From: CAVSUZ01 sp963791885
GTDB lineage: Bacteria > Pseudomonadota > Alphaproteobacteria > Acetobacterales > Acetobacteraceae
Assembly (NCBI GenBank): GCA_963791885.1
Contig: CAWBUL010000005.1
Coordinates: 186,001 to 250,000, forward strand
Reading direction: 5' to 3'
Length of the DNA stretch: 64,000 nucleotides
Shown piece after piece: positions 45,327-54,855 of this stretch. Under the pieces are notes generated by a model. That model saw only the letters and a program-made list of their open reading frames with translations. It did no database searches and was not told where the DNA came from. Position 1 is the stretch's first letter, and each line of letters starts with the position of its first letter. The position numbers and the translations under genes were made by a program.

Positions 45327-46746
45327 TACTACAGTTGCACATTACACCGGCGCTTTCGATGAGCCTGCGCGGCGGTGGCTTGATGCCGTCGTCTCCAGCG
45401 TGACCAAGCGAGCACGTAGCGGGTTCTGGAGATGGGCGCGAGGAGCAAGCGCGCGATGAAGATAGCGGATCTCCGGCACGCTTGGCGGAGCGGTGGCAGG
45501 GATCATCACGCGGCGGTGGCGAATGGACTCCTTTCGTTCGGTTTACCGAAGGTGGATCGTCGCAACTGGGCAGAAAGCCGGGCAAGGAATCCGAGTGCGG
45601 CCATGCAGAGGGTCATATGACGGTACCACCCGTGCCAGGAGCGCGCTTCACAGTGATCGAGGCCCAATTCTTCCTTGGCACGCTGGAAGCATTCCTCGAT
45701 GGTCCAGCGCAAACCGGCGGCGCCGGCCAACTCAGCCAATCCAGTGCCGCTCGGAGCGAAGGCGAAGTAATAGGCACGCTCTTGCGGATCGCGCCGATTA
45801 CGCCGGATCAGCCCCCAGCGTTCGAAGTTGCCGTCCACCACCCAGGGCAGCGCGATGCGTGCCCAATCGTAGAGGCGCAACCCTTTCGAACCCTCGCCGG
45901 CAGCATGCACCGCCCACGCTTCGGGAGGTAAGTCATCCGCCATCTCTGAAGGATCGGTCTGCAGGTCCACCGTCACCATGCGCAGGGTATGGGTCGAGCG
46001 CACGGCGAGCACGTAGGGTTGGCCGCGCTCTTCCAGCATGCGCCGCAGCCGTGAGTCCGAGCCATACAGCGCATCGGCCAGCACCCAGGCGCAGGGGACA
46101 CCGGCATCGAGAGCGGCAGCGATCAGCTCGCAGGCGATCCGCGGCTTTGTCGCGAACGCGACGGCTTCAGGAACCTGCACGCGACGGCGGCGCTCCTGAT
46201 CGCCCGCCCAGGCATCGGGGAGATAGAGCCTGCGGTCGATCAACGCCTGGCCGAACCGGCTTGCATAAGCCAGAAAGACACCGGTCTGGCAGTTCTCGAT
46301 CCTGCCAGCCGTTCCGGAATATTGCCGCGCCACGCCGACCGAGTGTTCGCCCTTCTTGAGAAATCCGGTCTCGTCCACAACCAACACGCCGGACGGATCA
46401 TCGAGCGACGCAACAGCTTCCCTTCGCACGCGATCACGCAAAGCCTCGGCATCCCATGAGCTGCGACCAAGCAGCGATTGCATCCGATAGGGCCGGCTCA
46501 GCCCCGCCTGCTCCGCCATTTGCCAACCTGTCTTGCGCGAAATGCCGGACAGCAGGCCATCAATGAACGCTCCCGCCGACGCCGCTACGTCAGAGCGGCA
46601 GAAGACCGGCGCCAGACGATTCTTCAGCGCCGTCAGTTCTTCTTCCCACGCCAAGGCAGATCCCGACCAAACTGCAACCGGCATGTCTGTTCTCCCGACT
46701 TGCCGGACCAGCGAATCAACCATTCAACCGATTCGCAACTGTAGTA
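45327..46746. mobile_element. IS701-like insertion sequence
   Basis: The ends are a 12-bp perfect terminal inverted repeat: TACTACAGTTGC at 45327-45338 and its reverse complement at 46735-46746. One intact transposase lies on the minus strand. The flanks are CTAG on the left and CGAG on the right, close to the 4-bp CTAG-like duplication of this family but with one mismatch. The element, about 1.42 kb long, separates the monooxygenase gene from the remains of the convergent oxidoreductase gene. Confidence 0.88.
45506..46723 (-). CDS. IS701-family transposase
   Basis: This 405-residue DDE transposase has the DETGFLKKGEHSVGVARQYSG motif (first D), VLADALYGSDSRLRRML (second D) and WTIEECFQRAKEELGLDHCEARSW (catalytic E). 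It appears full length with no frameshift. It lies inside the 12-bp inverted repeats of the element and could be active. Confidence 0.92.
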   Translation of the reverse strand: MVDSLVRQVGRTDMPVAVWSGSALAWEEELTALKNRLAPVFCRSDVAASAGAFIDGLLSGISRKTGWQMAEQAGLSRPYRMQSLLGRSSWDAEALRDRVRREAVASLDDPSGVLVVDETGFLKKGEHSVGVARQYSGTAGRIENCQTGVFLAYASRFGQALIDRRLYLPDAWAGDQERRRRVQVPEAVAFATKPRIACELIAAALDAGVPCAWVLADALYGSDSRLRRMLEERGQPYVLAVRSTHTLRMVTVDLQTDPSEMADDLPPEAWAVHAAGEGSKGLRLYDWARIALPWVVDGNFERWGLIRRNRRDPQERAYYFAFAPSGTGLAELAGAAGLRWTIEECFQRAKEELGLDHCEARSWHGWYRHMTLCMAALGFLARLSAQLRRSTFGKPNERSPFATAA

Positions 46747-46752
46747 CGAGCG

Positions 46753-46811
46753 CTACGCGGAGGTCGTCTCCTCCACCCACGATACGCCCTTCGTTTCATC
46801 CGTTCCAGTAA
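46753..46811 (-). pseudogene. Displaced 3' end of the oxidoreductase gene
   Basis: Removing the IS5-family nest and one TAA copy joins GCGC|TTA of the oxidoreductase gene to this 59-bp piece in frame. The restored tail reads LTGTDETKGVSWVEETTSA and ends with TAG at 46753-46755. The fragment lies outside the nest, next to the IS701-like element. This shows both where the original gene stopped and that the IS5-family insertion was into its last codons. Confidence 0.75.
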
Positions 46812-46882
46812 GTGTCCGTCCGTAAGCGGTGGCACGGGGCACGTCGTTTATGAATGTCAGCTGAGGCAAGTTTGTCGTCCTG

Positions 46883-47311
46883 TTGGCAAGAGCTGATGTT
46901 ATGGACGTGGTTAACGACGGTTCGTCTGTGGAGCGACCGCGCCGGATTGAAATTCTGAGCGGTGCGGAGCGCCGACGCCGTTGGTCGGATGAGGCGAAGG
47001 CACGGATTGTCGCTGAGAGTGTGGTGCCTGGCGCGATGGTGTCGCAGGTTGCTCGCCGTCACGATGTCCTGCCGTCACAGATCTACGCTTGGCGGAAAGC
47101 CGCCCGCGAGGGCTCTCTTGTTCTCACGGGCGGCCCAGCCTTTGCCACGGTCGAGGCTGCCGGACCCTTGCCGCCCGAGACCAAGCCGAAGCATGCCGGT
47201 GCGGTGCCGATCATCGAGATCGAGGCGGGCCCGATTGCCGTTCGGGTCAACGATGGTGCTGATGCTGCACTGGTTGAGAGGATCATCCGGGCACTCAAGG
47301 CCGCCAGGTGA
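46883..47311 (+). CDS. tnpA: IS66 OrfA (TnpA)
   Basis: This IS66 accessory protein of about 135-142 residues has an HTH_Tnp-type segment (RRRWSDEAKARIVAESVVPGAMVSQVARRHDVLPSQIYAWRK). The start codon is uncertain; ATG at 46901 (MDVVNDGS) fits better than 46883. It overlaps tnpB by 4 bp. Confidence 0.9.
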   Translation: MARADVMDVVNDGSSVERPRRIEILSGAERRRRWSDEAKARIVAESVVPGAMVSQVARRHDVLPSQIYAWRKAAREGSLVLTGGPAFATVEAAGPLPPETKPKHAGAVPIIEIEAGPIAVRVNDGADAALVERIIRALKAAR

Positions 47312-47661
47312 TCTTTCCGACCGGTCCTGTTCGGGTGATGGTTGCGGTCCAACCCGTCGACTTCCGCAAAGGCATCGATGGCCTGGCTGCCATCGTCAAA
47401 GAGGAACTGGGCACCGATCCTTATTCGGGCGTTGTTTACGTCTTCAGGGCGCGCCGCGCGGACAGGATCAAGATGATCTTCTGGGACGGCACGGGCATAG
47501 TGTTGATCTCCAAGCGTCTGGAGGATGGCAAGTTCCGCTGGCCTCGGATTGAGGCAGGCGTGATGCGTCTGTCACCGGCACAATTGACCACGTTATTCGA
47601 AGGTCTCGATTGGACGCGCGTGCATGTGCGGCGTGTGCGTGCGCCGCAGGAAGTGCTGTGA
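47308..47661 (+). CDS. tnpB: IS66 OrfB (TnpB)
   Basis: This 117-residue IS66 Orf2 protein starts with IFPTGPVRVMVAVQPVDFRKGIDGLAAIV and has KMIFWDGTGIVLISKRLEDGKFRWP, the family core. It overlaps tnpA as ATGA-type coupling. It is needed for transposition in IS66 elements, though its role is not well defined. Confidence 0.95.
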   Translation: MIFPTGPVRVMVAVQPVDFRKGIDGLAAIVKEELGTDPYSGVVYVFRARRADRIKMIFWDGTGIVLISKRLEDGKFRWPRIEAGVMRLSPAQLTTLFEGLDWTRVHVRRVRAPQEVL

Positions 47662-47728
47662 TCGCTCGATGCTCACACACGATATTGGTGATCACAAATC
47701 GGTCGGAATGTGATTCACTCGAGTCGCC

Positions 47729-49271
47729 ATGGATGCCGCTCTGCCGCAAAATCTTGCTGAGGCTCATGCGCTGATCGAGCGCCTGACGGCAAGTCTGGCC
47801 GAGAAGGATGCAGCGCTATCGCATCGTGACGAAGAGATCGAGCGGCTCGAGCGCATCCTCGATAAATATATCCGCCGTCAGTATGGCAAGAGTTCAGAAC
47901 AGCTGCCGCCAGAACAGATGGCGCTTGGGCTTGAGGATCTCGAGACGGGAATTGCCGCGGCAAAAGCCAAAGCGGAGAGCCAGGACGCGACGCGTGTCAG
48001 ACGCCATGGCGTCAAGCGCGGTGATCTGCCGGATCATTTGCCGCGCGTCGAAATCGTCATCGAGCCCGAGAACCAGATCTGCCCCTGCTGCGGTGGAGCA
48101 TTGCATGTCATCGGTGAGGACAAATCCGAGCGCCTTGACGTTATCCCTGCCCAGCATCGTGTCCTCGTGACCCGTCGGCCGAAATATGGCTGCCGTTCGT
48201 GTCGCGAGGGCGTTAGCCAGGCACCGGCGCCGCCGCATATCATCGAAGCTGGCCTACCCACCGAGGCGATGCTGGCCCATGTCCTGGTCAGCAAATATGC
48301 CGACCATCTGCCGTTGTATCGCCAGCACCAGATCCTGCAGCGCCAAGGCATCAGGATCGATCGCTCCTGTCTGGCCGATTGGGTGGGGCGCAGCGCCTTT
48401 GCCTTGAGGCCGATCGTCGCGCGCATGCTGGAGTTGCTGAAACGATCGACCAAGTTGTTCTGCGATGAAACGACGGTGCCCGTGCTCGATCCTGGGCGTG
48501 GCAAGACAAAGACCGGCTATCTGTGGGCAATCGCTCGCGACGATCGGCCATGGAACGGCCCTGATCCTCCCGGCGTCGTCTACGTTTATGCACCAGGCCG
48601 TGCTGGGGAATATGCGCGTCAGGCACTCCGCGGCTTCAAGGGCGTTCTCCAGGTGGACGGATACACCGGCTATAACGCCCTGACCGATGGCCGTCGGAAG
48701 GAAGATCCCTTGGACCTGGCTCTTTGCTGGGCACATTGGCGAAGAGACTTCTTTGACATCAACAAGGGCGGGTCTGCGCCGATCGCTGCCGAGGTCCTGA
48801 ATCGGATTGCCGCGCTTTACCAGATCGAGACCGAGCTCCGTGGTCGGAGTGCCGAGGAACGTCGTGCCGCGCGTCAGGTCAGGACCGTGCCACTCATCGA
48901 CGATCTGTTCCGTTGGCTGGAGCAGAAGCTGCCGCTCCTGCCCCAGAGCGGCAAAATGGCCGAAATCATCCGCTACGGCCTCAAGCGCCGTGACGGGCTG
49001 ACGCGGTTCCTCGATGACGGCACTATCGAAATCGATAACAATACGGTCGAGCGAGCCATTCGCCCAATCACGCTGAACCGCAAGAATGCCCTGTTCGCGG
49101 GCCATGATGAGGGAGCAGACTGCCTGGGGTCTCATCGCTTCGCTCGTCGAAACCTGCAAGTTGAACGGTGTCGAGCCACAGCGTTATTTGACCGATACCC
49201 TCACCAAAATCGCCCAGCACTGGCCCATGTCAAAGCTCGACCAGCTGCTCCCCTGGGCAAACGTGGTCTGA
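47729..49271 (+). pseudogene. tnpC: IS66 transposase (TnpC) with C-terminal frameshift
   Basis: This IS66 transposase of about 514 residues has an N-terminal coiled-coil (EAHALIERLTASLAEKDAAL), a zinc-binding CPCCGGALHVIGEDKSERLDVIP segment and the DDE core (CDETTVPVLDPG, DGYTGYNAL, NNTVERAIRP). After RKNALFAGHDEGA the reading moves to another frame. The true C-terminus WGLIASLVETCKLNGVEPQ ... LPWANVV ends at 49271, while the original frame runs on to 49309 with no homology. The shift is near 49110-49122, so this copy is probably inactive. Confidence 0.85.
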
Positions 49272-49306
49272 AGCCACCGCTTACGTCCGTCCGGAGACTT
49301 CGTGAG

Positions 49307-50482
49307 TAATACCAGCCCGCTTAAACATTGACCGATGCCCATTGCCTTGCTCCGAGCGATCGGATGCGCTGGGGATGATCGGTCAGAAAGAGCCACGCCC
49401 GTCGGCACGCCTCGACGATGGCCTCGTAGCTTTCCCAGACCAAAGCAGTGAGTTTGTTTTGCCGCAGATACTCCCAAACCGTCTCCATTGGATTGAGTTC
49501 CGGCGAGTATGGCGGCAGCGGCAACAGAGTGATGTTGTCAGGCACGCGCAAGCGCCCGCCGGGCTGATGCCAGCCGGCGCTGTCACAGACCAAAATAGCG
49601 TGCGCACCAGGCGCCACCTGAGTGCTGATTTCGCTCAGGTGTTGGTTCATCGCCTCGATGTTGACGCCCGGCATGATGATGGCGGCACCGATGCCTCGGG
49701 CTGGGCAGATCGCGCCGAACAGATAGGCCGAGTCATGACGGTTGTCGCGCACCATCAGAGGGCGCGAGCCGACCGGCGCCCAAATGTAAGTATGTCCGCC
49801 TTTCTGCCCGACCCTGGCTTCGTCCTGAAACCAGATTTCGAGGTCCGCTGCGGATGCGCTTTCGGGTAGCGCTGCTGCTACCAGGCTGGCGAAGTTTTTT
49901 TAAACGCCGCCTCGGCTTTGACATCCTTCCTGGGATGATAGGGGCGCGGTTGCAGTCGGGTCAGCCCGAGCGTGTGCAGCCACTTGCCCATCGTGCTGAC
50001 GTGAACCCGGGCGTTGTAACGCCGCGCCGCTTCCTCCTGCAGGTCCACGCAGCGCCAGCGCACCACACCGTGCAGTGCCGGATCGGGCCCCGCGATCACC
50101 AGCGCCCTGAATTCCGCTTTCTGCTCGGTCGTCAGCTTCGGCGGGCGGCCGGGGCTGATGCGTGATTGAAGGCCGCCAATCCCCTCGGCATTGTAGCGGT
50201 GAACCCAGTCACGCAACGTCTGGCGGTCCATGCCGCTCTGCCGGGCGGCCTCGCAACGGCTGGCGCCGTCCAGCACCAGAGCAATCGCCAGTAACCGGCG
50301 GACCTGGTCAGCGTCGGAGCATTTGCTCGCCGTTGCCCGAAGCTCCCGTGCACTGTGAGCGGTCCGGCTGACCGCTACCGCTCTGCCCATGCGCGCCTCC
50401 CGCGAATCGCCGCGGGAATCGAATCACATCTCGCGGGCAGTGGGAACCCGAAGTGAGTCAGAGGTTTCGCGGGTTGGTATAA
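49307..50482. mobile_element. IS630-family insertion sequence, copy 1
   Basis: The ends are imperfect inverted repeats: TAATACCAGCCCGC at 49307 and TTATACCAACCCGC on the other strand ending at 50482. IS630 elements target TA, but the exact duplication is not clear here. The element, about 1.18 kb, lies inside the IS5-family element between its left inverted repeat and its transposase. The end sequences share the ATACCA core with copy 2 at 58 kb, but the body differs. Confidence 0.82.
49321..50390 (-). CDS. IS630 transposase made by a -1 frameshift (OrfAB)
   Basis: OrfA (50390 to 49878, 170 residues) has the HTH region LLAIALVLDGASRCEAARQSGMDRQTLRDWVHRY. The catalytic half (LEIWFQDEARVGQK, then ILVCDSAGWHQPGG and LPPYSPELNPMETVWEYLRQNKL) is in the -1 frame and ends at 49321. 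Frames meet at an A7 run (T7 at 49895-49901 on the plus strand) inside TTT-AAA-AAA-AC. A -1 slip gives KKNFASLVAA and a product of about 357 residues. Programmed slippage at such runs is known for IS630-type elements. Confidence 0.82.
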
Positions 50483-50561
50483 GATGAGTTGGTTATCGAA
50501 GGAGGGTTGAACCGGCTCGATCGGGTGTGATTCGGTTGCGGCCTCGATTCGCGAGGAGCCG

Positions 50562-51450
50562 ATGTGGACGACCGAGAATTGCCGTCGCTACGACCGTGAC
50601 AAGCTGCGCTATCCAAGCGATCTGACCGAGGCGGAGTGGCAGCTGATCGCGCCGCTTATACCACCCGCCAAGCGTGGCGGTGGCAAGCGTACCGCCAACA
50701 TGCGCGAAGTGGTCAACGGCGTAATGTATGTGCTGAGCACCGGCTGTCAGTGGCGCTACATCCCGAAAGACCTGCCACCGCGCAGCACGGTGAATGGCTA
50801 TTTCTGCCTGTGGGGCTGGAACGGCACGCTGGAGAAGATGCATCACACGCTCTACGTGAAATGCCGCGAGCAGGCTGAGCGAGAGGCCACCCTCCGCTGG
50901 CTTTCCATCGGCTTCGCCGATGGAACCTTTGCCAGCTCCGCCCAACCGCCTGCATCATCGACAGCCGGAGCGTGAAGAATGCGGAAAAGGGGGGCCATGC
51001 ATCGATCCGAATGGCTTCGATGCCGGCAAGCTGATCAAGGGCAAGAAGCGCCATCTCCTGGTCGATACGCTGGGTCTGGTACTGCACGCCATAGTGACTG
51101 CCGCTGACGTTCAGGACCGTGACGGCGGCGTTCTGGTGATGTCCACCTTGTTCGGGCAGTTCCCGTTCCTGCGCAAGCTGTTCGCCGACAGTGCCTACGC
51201 GGGGCCAGTCTTCCAGCTTGGTGCCACCACGGCCTTGCAGGGTCTGTCGGTCGAAATCATCAACCGGAGCGACCGTGTCAAAGGCTTCGTCGTTGAACCC
51301 AAACGCTGGATCGTCGAACGCACGATTGCCTGGCTCAACCGCTGTCGTCGCCTCACCAAGGATTGGGAGAACCGCAATCACAATGCCCTCGCCTTCCTTC
51401 GCCTCGCCTCCATCCGCCTCATGCTAAGAAAGCTCTGTAATCCCTCATGA
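50562..51450 (+). pseudogene. IS5-family transposase, frameshifted
   Basis: The N-terminal frame (50562-about 50890) has RDKLRYPSDLTEAEWQLIAPLIPP, TANMREVVNGVMYVLSTGCQWRYIPKDLPP and CREQAEREA. A short piece of the next part (PTACIIDSRSVKNAEKGG) is in a second frame. The catalytic remainder (GFDAGKLIKGKKRHLLVDTLG, ADSAYAG, VKGFVVEPKRWIVERTIAWLNRCRRL) is in a third frame to 51450. The first break is around an inserted hairpin, TCCATCGGC-TTC-GCCGATGGA at 50902-50922. The second is at a G-run near 50989-50994. The transposase is inactive unless these are errors. Confidence 0.8.
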
Positions 51451-54400
51451 AGTCTCCGGACGGACTCTAAGCGCCGCCAGCAATACCTCCCGCCGCGCCA
51501 TCGCTTTCTCCCGGTTCGCTTCCTTTACCGGGCCATAACCTCGGATCAGATCCGGGAGTTCCGCGATACCCACCGCCGCATCCAGATTGGATGGGCTGAG
51601 CACCGCCAGCACCGCACGCAGATCGGACTGATATTGATCGATCAGCCCGCGTTCCCACTGGCGCTCCGCCTGGCGGCCGAACATGTCGAACGCGGTTCCG
51701 CGCAGATGCTTGCCATGCCGGAGCACCCGGAATAGTGGGCGCGCTACCCAGCTGGGGATCGCAACCTTGCGTCGCCGTCCCGTCGCCGGATCGATGCGTG
51801 AGATCAGCGGCGGAGCGACGTGGAATACCGGCCGCGCTCCGTATTCCGCGGCAGCATGCATACGCGCCACTTCGTATTCGTCCTTGATCGCCATGGCACG
51901 GAAGAGTCCTTCTGCCACCGCGCGCGTCAAACGTCCCGGTACACCGAACACTGTGCGCTCTCGTGCTGCGACTTCCGCGACGAAATCGCGATATCGCGCG
52001 GCATAGGCCGAGTCCTGATACGAAACCAGCCGCGCCGCGCGGTCTTCCACCAAATCCTCCAAACTGCCCGGCACCTGCTCGATCGCGCCGGACAAAATCT
52101 CATCCGCAATCTCGGGGCGCTCAGCCAGAATCCGCCCCCACAGGAACGCGCGCCGATTCAGCGCCACAGCCGCGCCGTTCAGCTTGATAGCGCGGAGGAT
52201 GGCATCTTCGCCCACCGGCACGAGGCCACGCTGCCAGGCTAAACCCAGCAGTATCGTGTTCATCGCCTGGGCATTGCCGAACAATTTCTCGGCGATCCGA
52301 ACACCGTGCAGATACGTGCTGCGCTCGGCATTCGTGACTTTCTCGATCGTGCCGTGGTGACGCACGGCATCGATCACCAGGCGCGGATCGTATTTGAACG
52401 CGGCGGTGGCTTGCAGATCGAGATTTCCCACCACCGCGCAGCGCTCGCCACAGCGTTCCAGAACGCCCGGTCCGGTACCCACCGCCAAATCGGCGGCGAT
52501 CATCACCCGCGCCTCACCCAAGGGAATTCGCACCACGTCGAGTTCGCCCGGATGGCCGATCTGCACGTGCGCCACGACCGTGCCGTTCTTTTGCGCGAGC
52601 CCGGTGAAGTCCAGGATTGTGACGTCCCGGCCCTCCAGGTGGGCCGCCATGGCCAGAATCGCACCGGAGGTCACGATTCCCCCGCCGCCGATCCCAGCGA
52701 ACAGCCCCCGCCATGGCGTCTCGACCGGTAGACGCGGCTCCGGCAAACCGGCCGCGAGCTCCGTCTCTCGTGCCGCCCAGCGCGGGTCAGCATCGGGCGC
52801 CCGCGGCGGCCCGGCCACCGTGACGAAGCTGGGGCAGAATCCCTTCAGGCACGACAAATCGACATTGCACGCGGTCGGGTTGATCCGCCGTTTGCGGCCG
52901 AGCGTTGTCTCCACCGGCTCGATGGCAATGCAGCCCGACTGGGTCGAGCAATCACCACAGTTTTCACACACCTCGGTATTGATGATGACGCTTTGCGTGG
53001 CTTCGGCCATCTTGCCACGTTTGCGTCGACGGCGCTTTTCGGTCGCGCACACCTGGTCGTAGATCAGCACCGAGACGCCGGAATATTCCCGCAAGTCCTT
53101 CTGCACGGCGTCCAATTCGCCACGCACATGACGCGTCGTGCCAGGTGGCAGCACGGACGGCGACGGCAGCCGGTCCGCCTCGTCGGCCACAATCGCGATC
53201 CGCCGCACGCCTTCCGCATGCACCTGCGCGGCGATTTCCAGCACGGTGAAACCACCTTCCGCCGGTTGCCCGCCGGTCATCGCCACGGCGTCGTTGAACA
53301 GAATCTTGTAGGTAATGCGCGCCTTGGCCGCGACCGCCTGGCGGATCGCCAGAATGCCGGAGTGCGTATACGTACCATCCCCGATATTGGCGAAGACATG
53401 CGGCACATCGGTGAAGGGCTGCAGGCCAACGAACGTCACGCCCTCGCCGCCCATATGCGTGAAGGTCCGCGTGGAATCGCTGTGATCGAGGGCCATGAAA
53501 TGGCAGCCGATACCGGCGGTCGCGAAGCTGCCGTCCGGTAGCCGGGTGGAGGTGCCGTGCGGACATCCGGCGCAGAAGGCCGGAATACGCCCGAGCAGCC
53601 CGTCCGGACGCTCGGGGTGCGGCACGGCGGGCGGCACCGCCACATCCATCCCGCACGCGCCCAGGAACCGGGACAGTGCAACCGCCACGCTTTCCGGCGA
53701 CAGCTCCATCAAGGGCGAGAGCAGCGGTGCTCCACTCACATCGGTCTTCCCCGCAACCGCGGGGCGGCAATCGGCCGGCATGTTATACAGCGCGTCCCGG
53801 ATCTGAGCCTCCACGAAGCTGCGCTTCTCCTCGATGACCAGCAGCGCCCGCCGGCCGTGCGCGAAGGCGCGCAGCCCCTCGGTTTCCAGCGGCCAGCTCA
53901 GCCCGACTTTGTACAGCGCGATGCGCGGATCGCCCTCTAGCCCCATCCGGCGCAAAGCGTGCAGCGTATCGGTGAATGCCTTGCCGACCGCCACAAGCCC
54001 GATCGGCGCGTCGGCGCGGCCGAACACCAGCCGGTCGAGCCGGTTCGCCTGTGCCCAGGCCATGGCCGCGGGCAAACGCTCCGCCTCGACCCGACGCTCC
54101 AGTATGAAGCGGTCGGCCGGGAAGGAGAGGGCAGGGTCGTATCCCATCGGGTGGGGCAGGGGACGCCATTCCGGCCGGACGAAACCCCGCTCGGACGGCA
54201 CCACCACTAGCCCCGATTGCTCCGCTGTCTCCGCCGTCACCTTGAGCACGGTCCACAAGCCGGAGAACCGCGACAGCGCAATCCCCGCAAGGCCGAAATC
54301 GATAATGTCCTGCACATTGGCCGGATTCATCACCGGCATCATCCAGCCGGTGAACAGCTGCTCCGTCTGGTGCGGGTAGGTAGAGGACTGCGCACCGTGA

Positions 54401-54855
54401 TCGTCCCCAGCCACGGCGACCACACCGCCCATGGCGGAGGTGCCCAGCATGTTGGCGCAACGGAACGCGTCGCCGGAGCGGTCAACACCCGGCCCCTTCC
54501 CGTACCACAGGCCGAACACGCCCTCGACCTTCTTGCCGGGGAAGGCATCGATCTGCTGCGCGCCCCACAGCATGGTGGCCGCCAGATCCTCATTCAGGCC
54601 GGGTTGAAAGCGGACGTCGTGGGCAGTGAGCAGCGCCTGCCGTGCCCAGAGTTCCTTATCCAGCCCGCCCAACGGCGAGCCGCGATATCCCGACACCAGC
54701 CCTGCCGTGCGGTGCCCCGCTGCCCTGTCCAGCCGCGCCTGCTCCAGCAGCACCCGGACCATGGCCTGGACGCCGGAGATCAGCACCGGCGTGTCGAGGT
54801 CGACGAAACGGCTCTCCAGCGTGATCGCGCTTGGTGGCGCGAGGCCCACATCCAT
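51445..54855 (-). CDS. Indolepyruvate:ferredoxin oxidoreductase, fused subunits; 3' end replaced by IS
   Basis: This large fused 2-oxoacid:ferredoxin oxidoreductase of about 1136 residues carries pyrimidine-binding (SGYRGSPLGGLDKELW) and TPP-binding (GIGCHFMALDH, GDGTYTHSG) regions. Cysteines for Fe-S clusters occur at about 630-675 (CENCGDCSTQSGC, CLKGFCPSF). The gamma-type domain (FAGIGGGGIVTSGAILAMAAHLEG) follows, then a C-terminal DUF6537-like part. It oxidises aryl pyruvates from aromatic amino acids. ATG 54855 follows GGAGG; the frame is open to 54930. The last residues RVRPETS come from the inverted repeat of the IS5-family element; about 19 native residues were lost. Confidence 0.93.
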   Translation of the reverse strand: MDVGLAPPSAITLESRFVDLDTPVLISGVQAMVRVLLEQARLDRAAGHRTAGLVSGYRGSPLGGLDKELWARQALLTAHDVRFQPGLNEDLAATMLWGAQQIDAFPGKKVEGVFGLWYGKGPGVDRSGDAFRCANMLGTSAMGGVVAVAGDDHGAQSSTYPHQTEQLFTGWMMPVMNPANVQDIIDFGLAGIALSRFSGLWTVLKVTAETAEQSGLVVVPSERGFVRPEWRPLPHPMGYDPALSFPADRFILERRVEAERLPAAMAWAQANRLDRLVFGRADAPIGLVAVGKAFTDTLHALRRMGLEGDPRIALYKVGLSWPLETEGLRAFAHGRRALLVIEEKRSFVEAQIRDALYNMPADCRPAVAGKTDVSGAPLLSPLMELSPESVAVALSRFLGACGMDVAVPPAVPHPERPDGLLGRIPAFCAGCPHGTSTRLPDGSFATAGIGCHFMALDHSDSTRTFTHMGGEGVTFVGLQPFTDVPHVFANIGDGTYTHSGILAIRQAVAAKARITYKILFNDAVAMTGGQPAEGGFTVLEIAAQVHAEGVRRIAIVADEADRLPSPSVLPPGTTRHVRGELDAVQKDLREYSGVSVLIYDQVCATEKRRRRKRGKMAEATQSVIINTEVCENCGDCSTQSGCIAIEPVETTLGRKRRINPTACNVDLSCLKGFCPSFVTVAGPPRAPDADPRWAARETELAAGLPEPRLPVETPWRGLFAGIGGGGIVTSGAILAMAAHLEGRDVTILDFTGLAQKNGTVVAHVQIGHPGELDVVRIPLGEARVMIAADLAVGTGPGVLERCGERCAVVGNLDLQATAAFKYDPRLVIDAVRHHGTIEKVTNAERSTYLHGVRIAEKLFGNAQAMNTILLGLAWQRGLVPVGEDAILRAIKLNGAAVALNRRAFLWGRILAERPEIADEILSGAIEQVPGSLEDLVEDRAARLVSYQDSAYAARYRDFVAEVAARERTVFGVPGRLTRAVAEGLFRAMAIKDEYEVARMHAAAEYGARPVFHVAPPLISRIDPATGRRRKVAIPSWVARPLFRVLRHGKHLRGTAFDMFGRQAERQWERGLIDQYQSDLRAVLAVLSPSNLDAAVGIAELPDLIRGYGPVKEANREKAMARREVLLAALRVRPETS

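Larger units (their letters stand above)
46822..49284. mobile_element. IS66-family insertion sequence
   Basis: The ends are GTAAGCGGTGGC (46822-46833) and the inverted GCCACCGCTTAC (49273-49284), with the GTAAGCG start typical of IS66. A perfect 8-bp duplication GTCCGTCC flanks it (46814-46821 and 49285-49292). The three genes tnpA, tnpB and tnpC are in the usual order. The duplication falls inside the left inverted repeat of the IS5-family element, so IS66 arrived later. Confidence 0.95.
46812..51467. mobile_element. IS5-family element carrying nested IS66 and IS630 insertions
   Basis: Matching ends GTGTCCGTCCGGAGACTTC (left, interrupted by IS66 after GTGTCCGTCC) and its near-perfect inverted copy at about 51449-51467 define the element. 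A 3-bp TAA duplication flanks it (46809-46811 and 51468-51470), as in the IS1031 group. Subtracting the IS66 and IS630 insertions leaves about 1.0 kb, a normal IS5-family length. Its transposase is frameshifted. Confidence 0.82.

Noticed and set aside
47000..49300. CRISPR-like or tandem repeats
   Set aside because: No regularly spaced repeat units were found anywhere in the window; repeats are only transposon ends and duplications.
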